A stretch of 13,178 nucleotides of DNA. It comes from Nostocaceae cyanobacterium CSSed10_463m (GTDB taxonomy: Bacteria > Cyanobacteriota > Cyanobacteriia > Cyanobacteriales > Nostocaceae). This document shows, in pieces, positions 1 to 7,471 of this stretch. The translations under genes and the position numbers were made by a program. Under the pieces are notes generated by a model. That model was not told the origin of the DNA, ran no database searches, and saw nothing but the letters and a program-made list of their open reading frames with translations. The DNA is taken from contig PWQB01000452.1 of NCBI GenBank assembly GCA_003556955.1, positions 1 through 13,178 on the forward strand, given 5' to 3'. The first letter of the stretch is position 1, and the number at the start of each line of letters is the position of its first letter.

Positions 1-33
1 CTCCCTTCTACTTCTTCCTAGTACCCAATCCCC

Positions 34-37
34 AGGA
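34..37 (+). promoter_or_regulatory. Ribosome binding site of the CheA-like gene
   Basis: AGGA lies 7 bases before the ATG at 45 and is one of the few recognisable Shine-Dalgarno sequences in this window. It supports the chosen start. Only 44 bases precede the gene, so no promoter can be judged; the gene may be co-transcribed with something upstream of the window. Confidence 0.5.
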
Positions 38-44
38 TCTAATT

Positions 45-3000
45 ATGATTACAGACGCTGAAATTCGCGAACAAGGTTATATATATTTTCTGGCAGAAGC
101 ACCAGATTTATTACAAGTCATTGAGCAAGAACTGTTTAGCTTATCAGAAGAATTTAGTATTGCTAAAGTTCATAAGTTAATGCGGGCAACTCATACCCTT
201 AAGGGCGGATCGGCTAACGTTGGGCTAGAGGTGATTAAGATGATCTCCCATTCGTTAGAAGATGTGTTTAAAGCTCTTTATAGTCCAGATGTGGTAATTG
301 ATGCTGAACTACAAACGCTTTTATTACAAGCTTATGAATGTCTGAGCCTCGCCATAACTACAGAACTGACAGATAGTACTGTTAATAATGAAGAACTTCT
401 GCAAAGAGCAGCTTTAGTTTTTGCTCAACTGCAAGAAAAACTTGGTGATGCTTTTGGTGCGGAAACTCATATTCCCACTTCTGAAGAATTGGGGTTTGAT
501 ATTGTCAAATCTATCTTTGAAACGGGTGTAAAGCAGCGTTTAGAAAGTATTACAGAAGCGCTGATTAATCCCCCCAGTGATGAAGAATTACAAGCTTTTT
601 TAGTTTCTCAAGCTGAGGTGTTTTTAGGGTTGGCAGAATCCTTAAATTTACCTGGGTTACAAGAAATCTGTCAAGCAATGATGGCCGCACTGCAAGCAAA
701 TCATCAGCAAGTAGTTCAAATTGCCGAACTAGCTCTTGCGGATTTACAGCAAGCACAAAAAGACGTACTAGCAGGCGATCGCACTCGTGGTGGCACACCT
801 TCCCCAGATTGGCAAAAATTCACAGTTTCAGTCCATGAAACAAATGAACTGGATAAATCAGATGAACTCAATGAACTAGATGAACTCAATGAACTAGATG
901 AAGAGTTATCTGGATCTACTGGTAGATTTTTGAGCAATGCCGAAGAATTTTATAAATTTTTAACTACATCTGGCAATACAAAAAATGAGCAGATAAAACC
1001 CACAACTGCCAAGTTATATTTAAAAGTAATTTACTATATTTTTGGCTGGTTTAATCACCAGATGCAAATACCCAAACAGGAACTTGAGTTATCTTTACTA
1101 ATTCCCACATCAGTTACAGATAACCAAATTAATTATATTACTAATTGGGTGAATGATTTCTTAAATTTTGTCCAAGAAGAAGAAGATAGCCATAGTCTTT
1201 GTCTTTATCGCCACGGTGTCATTTTAATTATTCTGCTAGCAGTTGCTAAATTTCAATATATATCTGATAAACCTGATAACTATATTCTTTTAGTTCAAAC
1301 ATTACAAAACCAAATTCGTGCATTAGCACAAGAATATAAAAATTATCCTCCTGTTAATACTCAAGAAAAAAATTGGCTTGATAGTCCCAAGCTAAGACAA
1401 TTGCTAGTTTTTAAAGAAACATCAACTGCGGTAGAATTACCTGTTAGTGATGAGTTAGTAGAATCAATATGGGGAGGAGAAGCTGATCAAAATATTACAG
1501 ATCAAGCAGAAGTTAATGAATCATTAGCTGTGAGTCAGCAGGTAGAGACAGATATTCTCGAAACCGACATTGATGCTATTACTGATACAGCTATCCAAAA
1601 TAACGAACCAACACAAAATAAATTCCAACCGCCAGAAAGTAAAAATTATCGTAAACCTTCATTCATTCGTGTAGATGTAGATAAATTACAACACCTGAAC
1701 TATCTAGCAGGTGAATTATTGATACATCAAAAACGCCGCAGACTATATGATGAAAAAATTCAAGAAATATTAGAGCAATTATTACAGCGATTTAGCAAAC
1801 ATCAAGCAACCTTAAATGAATTAAGGGATTTGCCTTTACAGATGCAGAATTTTACATCCCAAACTACACAAAATTTTGCATCTGTGAAATTTGATGCTTT
1901 AGAAATGGATGTATATACAGAATTTCATCTATCGTTGCATGAAGCGATGGAAGAAACTATGCAATTACAAGAAACTACAGAATCCCTGGAGTTACTTCTC
2001 AGACAAGGTACTCAAATTAGCGACAAAAAACAGAATTTAGCTTTTAGTATTATAGATAATTTGGTAGAGGCGCGTTTATCACCCTTGGGAAATGTCCTCA
2101 ATCGCTTACCTCAGTTGGTGGAAAAGCTGGTAAGTGTTTATCACAAGCTGGTAGAACTGAAAATCACAGGTACTGGAGTGCTGGTTGATAAAGCAATTGC
2201 AGACAAGCTTTATGAACCCTTATTACACTTAGTCCGTAATGCTTTCGATCACGGGATTGAATCTCCACAAATTCGTCAAGAACGTGGTAAACCAGAACAA
2301 GGATTAATTGAAATTTGTGCCTATCATCAAGGTAGTCAAACTGTGATTGAAGTCCGGGATGATGGACAAGGATTAAATTTTGAGAGTATTCGGAAGAAAG
2401 CTATTGAACTTGAGTTTATCGCTGAGGATGACGCTAGAAGCTATTTTTCTCCAGCAGATCAAGCCGAATTATTAGATTTAATGTTTTTCCATGGACTATC
2501 CACCGCAGATCAGGTAAATGAAATTTCTGGCCGTGGTATGGGGTTAGATATTGTCCGTTCCCAGTTACAAGCACTCAATGGCTCTATTTCAGTACAATCT
2601 TTGCCTCATCAAGGTACAACTTTTACTCTTAAAATACCTTTGTCTATGACCACTGACACATTAATGTTAGTCCAGGCGGGAGGGGTTGTATATGCCCTAC
2701 TATTGGACAGTATCGAAAAAATATTGATTCCTGCTAATCAACATATCCGTGAATTTGAAGATAAAAGAGTTTTACATTGGAATCAGGATGGCAATGAAAC
2801 TATAGTTAATCTGCATAAATTTGCCGAGTTAATTGACTATCAAGGTTCATTATTTAATGGTGCTAATTTAATAAATAATACATCAATGAGCAATGAAACA
2901 GGAGTGATGAAAAATCCTGTATTACTACTAAAGAGAAATCAAGGAGTTTTTGGTTTAGAAGTTGACCAAATAATTGGTGAACAAGAATTAGTCATTAGAC

Positions 3001-3683
3001 CTTTAGGAAATGCGATCGCACCTCCCAAATATGTATATGGTTGTAGCACTTTAGCCAACGGTAATCTCATTTTAGTAATTGATGGCACTCTGTTGCTAGA
3101 GTCAAAAGAAGGCCCAGCTAAGTTAGATGTCGCCGCACTACCAGGAACCCATAATTCTGAGCAAAAAGCCTTAGCGATGTCAGCTTATGCTGTCTCAGAT
3201 ATGCCTTTATTAGCTGGCTCTGCATCCAACAATACTATAGAAGAAGAACCAAGGCGCGCTCTAGAACCAAGTCGCAAAGCGCCAAAAGTAATTTTAGTTG
3301 TAGATGATGCCATTAGTTTGAGACAAACCCTCTCTTTAACACTGCAAAAATCTGGCTATCAAGTCATACAGGCACAAAATGGTGTAGAAGCTTTAGAACA
3401 GTTGCAACGTCATTCAGAAATTCAGGTGATTATCTCTGATTTAGAAATGCCCAGAATGAATGGTTTTGAATTATTAAGTAATCTCCGGCAAAACCCCAAT
3501 TTCGTCAACATCCCCATAGTTATACTCACCTCCCGCAGTGCCGAAAAACATCGTCAGCTTGCCCAAGAACTCGGTGCAAATGCTTACTTAACTAAGCCCT
3601 ATTTAGAACACGAATTTCTGGCGATTCTCAATGATTTGATTAGTCAAGAAGAGCAAGATTTCAATTCTTTGTTAACTGTATAG
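45..3683 (+). CDS. CheA-like hybrid sensor histidine kinase with C-terminal receiver
   Basis: This 1212-residue cytoplasmic protein is a chemotaxis-type kinase: it passes phosphate from ATP to an Hpt histidine and on to response regulators. An N-terminal Hpt domain carries H50 in THTLKGGS. Residues about 150-245 look like a second Hpt-like helical bundle with no histidine at the expected place. An acidic linker with a DELNEL repeat (273-284) and a helical segment (about 300-430) follow. The P3-like dimerisation region starts near 540. The CheA ATPase shows an N box (H728, N732, D735-H736-G737), a G1 box DDGQG (772-776) and GRGMGLDIV (829-837). A CheW-like domain spans about 870-1045 and a receiver 1085-1205, with acidic pair D1087/D1088, phospho-acceptor D1132 and K1184. 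Similar cyanobacterial proteins (HmpE, PtxE, PixL types) act in motility or phototaxis and usually follow MCP and CheW genes, which would lie left of the window. The particular pathway is unknown. Confidence 0.93.
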   Translation: MITDAEIREQGYIYFLAEAPDLLQVIEQELFSLSEEFSIAKVHKLMRATHTLKGGSANVGLEVIKMISHSLEDVFKALYSPDVVIDAELQTLLLQAYECLSLAITTELTDSTVNNEELLQRAALVFAQLQEKLGDAFGAETHIPTSEELGFDIVKSIFETGVKQRLESITEALINPPSDEELQAFLVSQAEVFLGLAESLNLPGLQEICQAMMAALQANHQQVVQIAELALADLQQAQKDVLAGDRTRGGTPSPDWQKFTVSVHETNELDKSDELNELDELNELDEELSGSTGRFLSNAEEFYKFLTTSGNTKNEQIKPTTAKLYLKVIYYIFGWFNHQMQIPKQELELSLLIPTSVTDNQINYITNWVNDFLNFVQEEEDSHSLCLYRHGVILIILLAVAKFQYISDKPDNYILLVQTLQNQIRALAQEYKNYPPVNTQEKNWLDSPKLRQLLVFKETSTAVELPVSDELVESIWGGEADQNITDQAEVNESLAVSQQVETDILETDIDAITDTAIQNNEPTQNKFQPPESKNYRKPSFIRVDVDKLQHLNYLAGELLIHQKRRRLYDEKIQEILEQLLQRFSKHQATLNELRDLPLQMQNFTSQTTQNFASVKFDALEMDVYTEFHLSLHEAMEETMQLQETTESLELLLRQGTQISDKKQNLAFSIIDNLVEARLSPLGNVLNRLPQLVEKLVSVYHKLVELKITGTGVLVDKAIADKLYEPLLHLVRNAFDHGIESPQIRQERGKPEQGLIEICAYHQGSQTVIEVRDDGQGLNFESIRKKAIELEFIAEDDARSYFSPADQAELLDLMFFHGLSTADQVNEISGRGMGLDIVRSQLQALNGSISVQSLPHQGTTFTLKIPLSMTTDTLMLVQAGGVVYALLLDSIEKILIPANQHIREFEDKRVLHWNQDGNETIVNLHKFAELIDYQGSLFNGANLINNTSMSNETGVMKNPVLLLKRNQGVFGLEVDQIIGEQELVIRPLGNAIAPPKYVYGCSTLANGNLILVIDGTLLLESKEGPAKLDVAALPGTHNSEQKALAMSAYAVSDMPLLAGSASNNTIEEEPRRALEPSRKAPKVILVVDDAISLRQTLSLTLQKSGYQVIQAQNGVEALEQLQRHSEIQVIISDLEMPRMNGFELLSNLRQNPNFVNIPIVILTSRSAEKHRQLAQELGANAYLTKPYLEHEFLAILNDLISQEEQDFNSLLTV
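775..782. repeat. HIP1 octamer
   Basis: GCGATCGC inside the linker-coding part of the CheA-like gene. HIP1 is the highly iterated palindrome of many cyanobacterial genomes. Confidence 0.8.
861..896 (+). repeat. Two perfect 18-bp tandem units inside the CheA-like gene
   Basis: The unit GATGAACTCAATGAACTA occurs twice in a row with no mismatch and adds two in-frame DELNEL units (residues 273-284) to an acidic linker. Degenerate half-units flank it (AATGAACT at 843, GATGAAGAG at 897). The perfect match suggests a recent in-frame duplication, and the number of units may vary between strains. Confidence 0.85.
3012..3019. repeat. HIP1 octamer
   Basis: GCGATCGC in the CheW-coding part of the CheA-like gene. 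Confidence 0.8.
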
Positions 3684-3727
3684 AAAAGTGCTGATTCGTT
3701 TCCAGACTTTGAGCAATCAGCATTTTC
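3683..3727. terminator. Probable rho-independent terminator between convergent genes
   Basis: TGCTGATT (3689-3696) pairs with AATCAGCA (3715-3722) across an 18-base loop. The stem extends outward as GAAAA/TTTTC with one bulged G. It starts at the last base of the stop codon of the CheA-like gene and ends in TTTTC. The flanking A and T runs would let it work on either strand, also for the kinase gene reading in from the right. Confidence 0.65.
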
Positions 3728-3786
3728 CTCAGTTATACAGCAGGTTGCAAGTAGTATACAGACACAAATCATAAAACTCTTGTGGT

Positions 3787-3803
3787 GCGGGCATCTTGCC
3801 CGC
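3787..3803. repeat. GC-rich hairpin, Nostoc-type intergenic palindrome
   Basis: GCGGGC, a 5-base loop ATCTT, and GCCCGC form a perfect 6-bp stem in otherwise AT-rich intergenic DNA, 40 bases beyond the stop codon of the minus-strand kinase gene. The wording (tggtgcgggc...gcccgcc) resembles an interspersed palindrome I associate with Nostoc genomes; this is from memory. It could also help end minus-strand transcription, though no T run follows on that strand. Confidence 0.5.
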
Positions 3804-3842
3804 CATTGCTGATAAAATTGTAGGTTGGTTTGAGGAAAGCTT

Positions 3843-5924
3843 TCAGAAACTGGAAATGTAGGGAAATGAAATCAAAAATTTTGTTCCCTGGTTGTGGGCA
3901 GAAATACACTGGATTTTACCTTTATGTATTTCGGTAATAATTTTATAGCTAATGGATAAACCTAATCCTGTACCTTTGCCTATAGGTTTAGTAGTAAAAA
4001 AAGGGTCAAATAATTTCTTGTGAAAAGGCTCAGGAATACCCATAGCATTATCAGCAATACTAATATATACTTGATTATCTTTAGTCAGTTCAGTACGAAT
4101 AAAAATTTTGGGTTTTCTAGTAAACTGATTGCTGCTCATAGCTTCTTCTAAAGCATCAATTGCATTAACTAAAATATTCATAAATACCTGATTCAATTGT
4201 CCTACATAACAACCTACCAATGGTAATTGACCATATTCTTTAATCACGGCAATTTCTGGACGTTCCGGGTTAGCTTTGAGACGACTGTTTAAAATCATCA
4301 GTGTACTATCAATACCCTCATGGATATTCACCGCTTTGATTTCTGATTCATCCAACCGAGAAAAATTGCGTAAAGATAGAACAATATCTTTGATTCTTTT
4401 AGCTCCTATTTCCAGGGAAGATAGTAACTTAGGGAGGTCTGTAACTATAAAATCTAGAGCAATCTCTTCTGTAAGTTCTTGAATTTCTGCAACTGGATGA
4501 GGATAATAATGTTGATAAAGTTGGATTAGTTTAAGCAAATCTTCCATGTATTCCTGAGCAGGAGGAATATTACCGTAAATAAAACTAACTGGGTTATTAA
4601 TTTCATGTGCTACACCTGCAACTAATTGACCTAAACTAGACATTTTTTCGCTCTGGATTAGTTGATTAGCTAGTTGTTGTGCTTTATCTTCTAATTCAGC
4701 TAAAATATCAGCTAATGTCTGATTAGCAGTAGCTAATTCTATTTCTCGTAATTTAATAGTTTCAAAAGATTTTTCCAAATTGTCTGACATATAGTTAAAT
4801 GATTCGGCCAGTTGACCAATTTCATCATTTGTCGTCACTTGTGCTTGTTGATAAAAATTTCCTTTTGCTAATTCTTTGACCACTGCGGTCAGTTCTATCA
4901 CTGGTTTAGAAATTGATTTAGCAACTAAAATAGCGGCACATACTACTAAAAACAGCGTAATTATAACTAAAGAAATAATAATATTTCTCTGGGTTTGTAA
5001 GGAAGCAAAAGCTTCAGATGTATCTATTTTGACTAACAAACCACTATTTAAAGAAGGTAAATACCTCCAAGCTGCGATAGTTTCTTGACTTCGATAATCA
5101 ATGTTAATTCCAACGCCTTTAATTCCTTGAGATGCTTGATAAAGTGGATGTGATATCTGCTGGTTAATTTTCATTGTTCTGTTAAACGCAGCATTTGCAT
5201 CATGACGGGTGGGTGAGGTAAAAACTATTTTGTCACCAATTCTAGAAACTACAATTGTTTCACCAGTTTGACCCAAACCAGTATAGTTATTAACGACTTT
5301 ATTAAACTCTTGATTATTCAGTTTTAATACTAATACACCAATAACTATGTTATTTCTAAAAATGGGAGCAGCAATAAAAATAACAGGTTCTTGAGTATCT
5401 AAATGATAGCCAAAATTAGATATTTCTACTTGCATCAACGTTTTGGCTCGGTCAAAAACTTTGGCTAGCTCGGAATTTCTGTGTTTTCCTATATAAAAGT
5501 TTGCCCCTAGTTCTTGCTCACGTTTTACTGAAAAAACAACATCGCCAGACTGAGTTATTAAAATGATATCGGAATAACCGAATATTTCTAAATAATTAGT
5601 GATAAAGTCTCTATATTGTGCATCTAATTCTCGATATGCTGGAGAATTAAGACCCCATTTTTCAAATACCAATTGATATTTTTCCACAGCATCTATGATA
5701 TTGGGAATTTGTGTAATAGCTGTGGCGTTATTTTTTCGTTCATTAATATAATTCTCTAGCCATTGGGCTTTGTTATCTGCTAGAGCAATCAAATTATTTT
5801 CAGCTTCTTGTTTTTGAGAGCTACTAGCAATATAATACTTTAAGCAAGTAATGGCCGTCAGAGGCAATAAGCCAATTATTAAAAACCATAATATTAGTTT
5901 GTTGACTATTTTAGTATTTTTCAC
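3843..5924 (-). CDS. Membrane sensor histidine kinase (dCache-like sensor, HAMP, HisKA, HATPase)
   Basis: This 693-residue protein has a basic N-terminus, a first membrane helix (about 9-28), a periplasmic dCache-like sensor (about 35-310), a second helix (about 313-335), HAMP (336-390), a coiled coil, and an NtrB-like kinase core. The phospho-histidine is H440 in GVAHEINNP. The ATPase has N583/N587 in the N box, an F box DPFFTTKP (640-647) and a G2 box GTGLGLS (651-657). Its G1 box reads DNAMG (625-629), with alanine replacing the usual first glycine. The start is GTG; GGAACGGAG lies just before it, but GGAG is only 2 bases away, so initiation may be weak, and no in-frame ATG precedes. The kinase lies 70 bases downstream of the UrtA-like gene on the same strand, so the two may share a transcript. 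No response regulator gene is adjacent. The ligand and target are unknown. Confidence 0.9.
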   Translation of the reverse strand: MKNTKIVNKLILWFLIIGLLPLTAITCLKYYIASSSQKQEAENNLIALADNKAQWLENYINERKNNATAITQIPNIIDAVEKYQLVFEKWGLNSPAYRELDAQYRDFITNYLEIFGYSDIILITQSGDVVFSVKREQELGANFYIGKHRNSELAKVFDRAKTLMQVEISNFGYHLDTQEPVIFIAAPIFRNNIVIGVLVLKLNNQEFNKVVNNYTGLGQTGETIVVSRIGDKIVFTSPTRHDANAAFNRTMKINQQISHPLYQASQGIKGVGINIDYRSQETIAAWRYLPSLNSGLLVKIDTSEAFASLQTQRNIIISLVIITLFLVVCAAILVAKSISKPVIELTAVVKELAKGNFYQQAQVTTNDEIGQLAESFNYMSDNLEKSFETIKLREIELATANQTLADILAELEDKAQQLANQLIQSEKMSSLGQLVAGVAHEINNPVSFIYGNIPPAQEYMEDLLKLIQLYQHYYPHPVAEIQELTEEIALDFIVTDLPKLLSSLEIGAKRIKDIVLSLRNFSRLDESEIKAVNIHEGIDSTLMILNSRLKANPERPEIAVIKEYGQLPLVGCYVGQLNQVFMNILVNAIDALEEAMSSNQFTRKPKIFIRTELTKDNQVYISIADNAMGIPEPFHKKLFDPFFTTKPIGKGTGLGLSISYKIITEIHKGKIQCISAHNQGTKFLISFPYISSF

Positions 5925-5994
5925 ATCTCCGTTCCAAATTGATATTTTTATAAAGTAGTCAATATTTGCTAGTTATCTGAAAGATATTCCATGA

Positions 5995-7248
5995 TTAGCC
6001 AGGATTTGCCCAATTATTATTCCAGCCTTGATATAGAGATTTGAGAAAACCTTTCCATTCAGCTTTAGAACGGGAAAGGGGATAAGGCCGGGGTCTAATT
6101 GGTTTTTCTGAGTTCCACACAATTTCAAATTGTCCGTCTGCTTTGATTTTGCCAACTCGCACTGTCTTCCAGGTATGTTGATTTTCGGGGTCTATATATA
6201 CAATACCTTCTGGTGCTAAAAAACTTTGATCTTTGATATTTTCACGAATAGCATTGACATCATCTGTACCAGCATCTTGAATTGCTTGCGCCCAAAGGTA
6301 AACGCCAAAATACGCCGCTTCAATCGGGTCAGATGTGACTCTATCTTTACCATATCTTTGCTGAAACTTCTTGACAAATTCATGATTTCTAGGGTTGTCA
6401 ATACTTTGAAAATAGTTCCAGACTGCATAGTTACCTACCATATCCTGAATAGAGAAATGGCTAAGTTCTTCTTCGGCAATGCTAAAGGAAATAGTCGTAA
6501 TTTGATCGGCAGTAATACCTGCTTTTTTTAAACCTTGGAAGAAGTAAATATTACTGTCACCGTTAATGGTGTTTAAAATAATATCTGGTTGAGTTTTGAC
6601 AATTTCTTTCACAAGTGTTGCCACATTTTTACTACCCAATTGTATATACTCTTCTCCAACAATTTCACCTTTTAAGGCTGTTACTTGGTCTTTAATAATG
6701 GCGTTGGCTGTGCGGGGAAAAATATAGTCAGAACCTACCAGAAAAAATCTTTTACCTAAATTATCGAAAGACCACTTGACTGCTGGAATAATTTGTTGAT
6801 TAGGTGCAGCACCTGTATAGACTATATTGGGCGATGCTTCTAGTCCTTCATACTGCACGGGATAAATTAGTAAATGATTATATTTATTAAATATAGGATT
6901 AACTGTTTTACGACTAGCAGAAGTCCAGCACCCAAAGACGGTAACGACTTTTTGTTTGACAATTAATTCTTCGGCTTTTTGTGCGAATGTCTGCCAATTA
7001 GATGCGCCATCAACAAGTATTGGTTGAATTTGTCTGCCTAGTACACCACCTTGATCATTAATTTCTTCAATAGCTAGTAAGGTAGCATCAACAACAGATT
7101 TTTCACTAATGGCCATTGTGCCAGTCAGAGAGTGTAGAATCCCGACTGGAATTGGTTGGTTATTAATTTGAAATTGAGCATGAGCCAGCCAAAATATGAT
7201 CATGCTTAATCCAAAACTTAAGAATAAGATAATATGTTTTCTATTCAT
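5995..7248 (-). CDS. UrtA/AmiC-type periplasmic urea or amide binding protein, orphan
   Basis: This 417-residue type I periplasmic binding protein belongs to the branched-chain amino acid/urea/amide group. Strong family signatures (numbered from the ATG) are VGILHSLTGTMAISE near the N-terminus, GCWTSASRKTV (106-116), PVQYEGLE (130-137), YTGAAPNQQ (144-152) and NTINGDSN (226-233). These recall UrtA and the amide sensor AmiC. Residues 1-24 form a signal peptide with a likely cut after AHA; if uncut it would be a membrane anchor. I chose ATG at 7248; the frame also opens at TTG 7260, adding four residues, and neither has a clear Shine-Dalgarno. No UrtBCDE permease or ATPase genes are present. 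The histidine kinase starts 70 bases downstream on the same strand, so the protein may feed a sensor rather than a transporter. Urea, a short amide or a related compound is the best ligand guess. Confidence 0.87.
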   Translation of the reverse strand: MNRKHIILFLSFGLSMIIFWLAHAQFQINNQPIPVGILHSLTGTMAISEKSVVDATLLAIEEINDQGGVLGRQIQPILVDGASNWQTFAQKAEELIVKQKVVTVFGCWTSASRKTVNPIFNKYNHLLIYPVQYEGLEASPNIVYTGAAPNQQIIPAVKWSFDNLGKRFFLVGSDYIFPRTANAIIKDQVTALKGEIVGEEYIQLGSKNVATLVKEIVKTQPDIILNTINGDSNIYFFQGLKKAGITADQITTISFSIAEEELSHFSIQDMVGNYAVWNYFQSIDNPRNHEFVKKFQQRYGKDRVTSDPIEAAYFGVYLWAQAIQDAGTDDVNAIRENIKDQSFLAPEGIVYIDPENQHTWKTVRVGKIKADGQFEIVWNSEKPIRPRPYPLSRSKAEWKGFLKSLYQGWNNNWANPG

Positions 7249-7320
7249 TAGTTTGGTCAATGGCGAATATATGTTGTTAATGAATCAATATCTTAATCTA
7301 TAGGAATCCGGTTTGATTGC

Positions 7321-7365
7321 TGTTCGCGTAGCGTGGCGTAAAGCCTGACGGCATAGCTGCGCTTA
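7321..7365. repeat. GC-rich interspersed repeat, Nostoc type
   Basis: The segment runs from TGTTCGCGTAGCGTGGCG to GGCATAGCTGCGCTTA and stands out from AT-rich surroundings. Near-repeats GCGTAGC and GCATAGC occur within it. I recognise this wording as a short dispersed element common between Nostoc genes; a genome count would confirm that. Confidence 0.6.
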
Positions 7366-7383
7366 GAGCCATAATTACTCGTA

Positions 7384-7404
7384 GGAACAGGGAACAGGGA
7401 AAGA
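7384..7404. repeat. Short tandem heptamer repeat (GGAACAG)
   Basis: GGAACAG occurs twice in a row (7384-7390, 7391-7397), followed by the degenerate unit GGAAAGA (7398-7404). It fits the short tandemly repeated heptamers (STRR) known from heterocystous cyanobacteria. Confidence 0.6.
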
Positions 7405-7439
7405 GGAATAACGTGTACGGATTTTTATTCAAACATCAA

Positions 7440-7452
7440 ATAGGAGTCCTAT
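7440..7452. repeat. Small perfect palindrome downstream of potB
   Basis: ATAGGAGTCCTAT has 6-base arms around one central base and lies 20 bases beyond the potB stop. As RNA on the minus strand it gives a 5-bp stem with a 3-base loop followed by a T-rich stretch, so it could be a weak terminator or the edge of an inserted repeat. Confidence 0.35.
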
Positions 7453-7471
7453 ATATACTTCAACTACAGCA

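Larger units (their letters stand above)
7249..7471. other. Repeat-rich gap between potB and the UrtA-like gene
   Basis: No gene is visible here. The stretch holds a GC-rich Nostoc-type repeat, a heptamer tandem repeat and a small palindrome, listed separately. A potC gene would normally be expected at this side of potB. The only frame overlapping the end of potB opens at ATG 7479 and stops after 16 codons at 7429, and it does not look like PotC. The promoter of the UrtA-like gene should lie at the left end, but I see no convincing -35/-10 pair. Confidence 0.6.

Noticed and set aside
716..937. Antisense serine-rich frame opposite the CheA-like gene.
   Set aside because: It is the mirror image of the acidic DELNEL linker codons and has no independent support.
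5925..5994. Possible promoter of the histidine kinase (TTGACT and TATAAA on the minus strand).
   Set aside because: The two boxes are only a few bases apart, so they cannot act as a -35/-10 pair; co-transcription with the UrtA-like gene is more likely.
7249..7260. TTG at 7260 as start of the UrtA-like gene.
   Set aside because: Adds only TKL ahead of an ATG that begins a normal signal peptide (MNRKH), and TTG has no better ribosome site; kept only as an alternative.
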